64,000 nucleotides of DNA, taken from contig JBDSZL010000039.1 in NCBI GenBank assembly GCA_039925145.1, positions 7,744 to 71,743 on the forward strand. Reading direction: 5' to 3'. This document shows positions 63,371 through 64,000 of the stretch, in pieces; positions within the stretch are counted from its first letter, which is position 1, and each line of letters begins with the position of its first letter. Made by a program: the position numbers and the translations under genes. This DNA comes from JBDSZL01 sp039925145. Lineage in GTDB: Bacteria; Acidobacteriota; Vicinamibacteria; Vicinamibacterales; SCN-69-37. A model generated the notes under the pieces. The model was not told the origin of the DNA. It ran no database searches and worked only from the letters and a program-made list of their open reading frames with translations.

Positions 63371-63547
63371 TTGCATCTGATAGCGGGGCTCCGGAAAGCC
63401 GGATTCCAGCCCGAACGGCGGGGCAGAGGCAGTCACATGCTGTGGAAGAACGCTGCGACCGGTCGGGAAGTCTGGCTCGCCGTCCACACCAAGAAGGACG
63501 CCGGCGATCTCGGCTATCGCATTCTGCGAGAGGCAGGCATCAAATGA
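63371..63547 (+). CDS. HicA-type toxin (possibly N-terminally altered)
   Basis: Small mRNA-interferase-type toxin. The double-stranded-RNA-binding fold is recognisable: LIAGLRKAGFQPERRGRGSH (with the catalytic His), then MLWKNAATGREVWLAVHTKK and DLGYRILREAGIK. From TTG 63371 the product is 58 residues, with fewer residues before the first helix than usual. An ATG at 63336 in another frame encodes MSRRDVLVALVS, which also resembles a HicA start, so a frameshift in this copy is possible. The stop overlaps the hicB ATG by four bases. Confidence 0.72.
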   Translation: MHLIAGLRKAGFQPERRGRGSHMLWKNAATGREVWLAVHTKKDAGDLGYRILREAGIK

Positions 63548-63897
63548 GTACTCACTACCCCATCGTGTTCGAGACGGAAACGACCGGCGCGGTCAGCGCG
63601 TACGTACCCGGCCTGCCCGTGTACGCCGCGGCTGATGATCAGCGTGCCGCCGCGAAGGCGATCGGCGCCCTCCTGCGCGTCTATCTCCAGGCGCATCCTG
63701 AAACGACGACGCGGGCGACGATTCGGGTGGCTGCCGTTTCACAGGTCGACAGACGACTCGTGGTGCGACTCGCGAGTGTGGCCACTATGCTTGGCTCGGC
63801 GACGAGCCGGGCCAAGGCCAAGGCATCGCGAGAGAATGGGCTCAAGGGCGGTCGGCCTCGAGTTTGTCATCGCAAGAGGGCTGCGTCGCGCGAATGA
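63544..63897 (+). CDS. HicB-type antitoxin
   Basis: Antitoxin partner of HicA, 117 residues. The HicB-like domain is clear: YPIVFETETTGAVSAYVPGL, then PVYAAADDQRAAAKAIGALL and RVYLQAHPETTTRATIRVAA. The C-terminal tail (SRAKAKASRENGLKGGRPR) is basic, and no classical DNA-binding domain is obvious, so autoregulation is uncertain. Its ATG overlaps the hicA stop (ATGA), which supports the pair being a functional toxin-antitoxin unit. Confidence 0.85.
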   Translation: MSTHYPIVFETETTGAVSAYVPGLPVYAAADDQRAAAKAIGALLRVYLQAHPETTTRATIRVAAVSQVDRRLVVRLASVATMLGSATSRAKAKASRENGLKGGRPRVCHRKRAASRE

Positions 63898-64000
63898 CTC
63901 AGCGGCCTTCATCGCGCGAGGCCGATCGTCATCCGAATAGAGCTGGAGGGTCTTCCGTTCGATCACGACGTCATAGGGACCGGGGCACGTCGCCGCATCG
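63739..64000 (-). CDS. Possible methyltransferase fragment running off the right edge
   Basis: The minus-strand frame is open from base 64000 and gives CPGPYDVVIERKTLQLYSDD, then DRPRAMKAAESFARRSP, which resembles the region after motif IV of class I SAM-dependent methyltransferases. The rest of the frame loses this likeness and runs 159 bases antisense through hicB, which suggests a truncated or decayed 3' end. The upstream part is outside the window. Confidence 0.3.
   Translation of the reverse strand, partial: DAATCPGPYDVVIERKTLQLYSDDDRPRAMKAAESFARRSPLAMTNSRPTALEPILSRCLGLGPARRRAKHSGHTRESHHESSVDL

Overview
The window is 64 kb of GC-rich, densely coding bacterial chromosome. It holds no rRNA, tRNA, CRISPR array, insertion sequence or prophage that I could recognise. 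The gene content suggests an Acidobacteriota genome, probably class Vicinamibacteria (subgroup 6). The signs are an Oar-type TonB-dependent receptor with a carboxypeptidase-regulatory-like domain, a secretin carrying a C-terminal cohesin-like domain, DUF4139 and ankyrin proteins, a complete Gram-negative envelope set (Tol-Pal, Lpt, TonB) and high GC. The assignment is inference; no marker gene was compared.

Layout. 0-7 kb: on the minus strand, the N-terminal half of a TonB receptor (cut by the window edge), then ssb and a tolQ-tolR-tolA/tonB-tolB-pal-cpoB operon. 7-12.2 kb: on the plus strand, recN-miaB-bifunctional nuclease, then parA-parB behind a near-consensus promoter. 12.2-19 kb: a repeat-filled gap, a single-gene LptF-LptG fusion, then a minus-strand xerD-metK-PHP hydrolase run. 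19-21.1 kb: murQ and a beta-lactamase-fold hydrolase. 21.1-30.7 kb: a ten-gene type II secretion/type IV pilus-like operon (GspF, GspE, PilM, PilN, PilO, a GspC/PilP-like protein, secretin-cohesin, three pseudopilins), preceded by a lytic transglycosylase and a lipoprotein.

32.4-34.6 kb holds a bacterial microcompartment hexamer shell gene directly followed by an acylating aldehyde dehydrogenase with an unusual C-terminal tail, with no other shell gene in view. Next come mltD, a lactonase plus two SDR dehydrogenases (a possible sugar-acid pathway), yifB/comM, an M23 peptidase, secA, guaB, tsaE, the NAD(P)HX repair enzyme nnrE/D and the glycine cleavage genes gcvT-gcvH-gcvP. Upstream of gcvT is an AAA+ regulator whose GAFTGA loop is degenerate.

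53.8-64 kb is more accessory: a decayed ankyrin fragment, a secreted ChaN/Ere-like protein, a full ankyrin protein, a truncated ArsR-type regulator remnant, a DUF4139 protein interrupted by a receptor-type domain, a YihY protein, an NTF2-like protein, a membrane alpha/beta hydrolase, and a HicAB-type toxin-antitoxin pair beside a possible methyltransferase fragment at the right edge.

Much of the window serves the envelope: Tol-Pal, LptFG, MurQ and its neighbour, three lytic or M23 peptidoglycan enzymes, SecA and the secretion machine. The points that most deserve follow-up are the minimal microcompartment pair, the hybrid secretion operon, the LptF-LptG and DUF4139 domain rearrangements, and the G-rich heptamer repeats found in three separate intergenic gaps.
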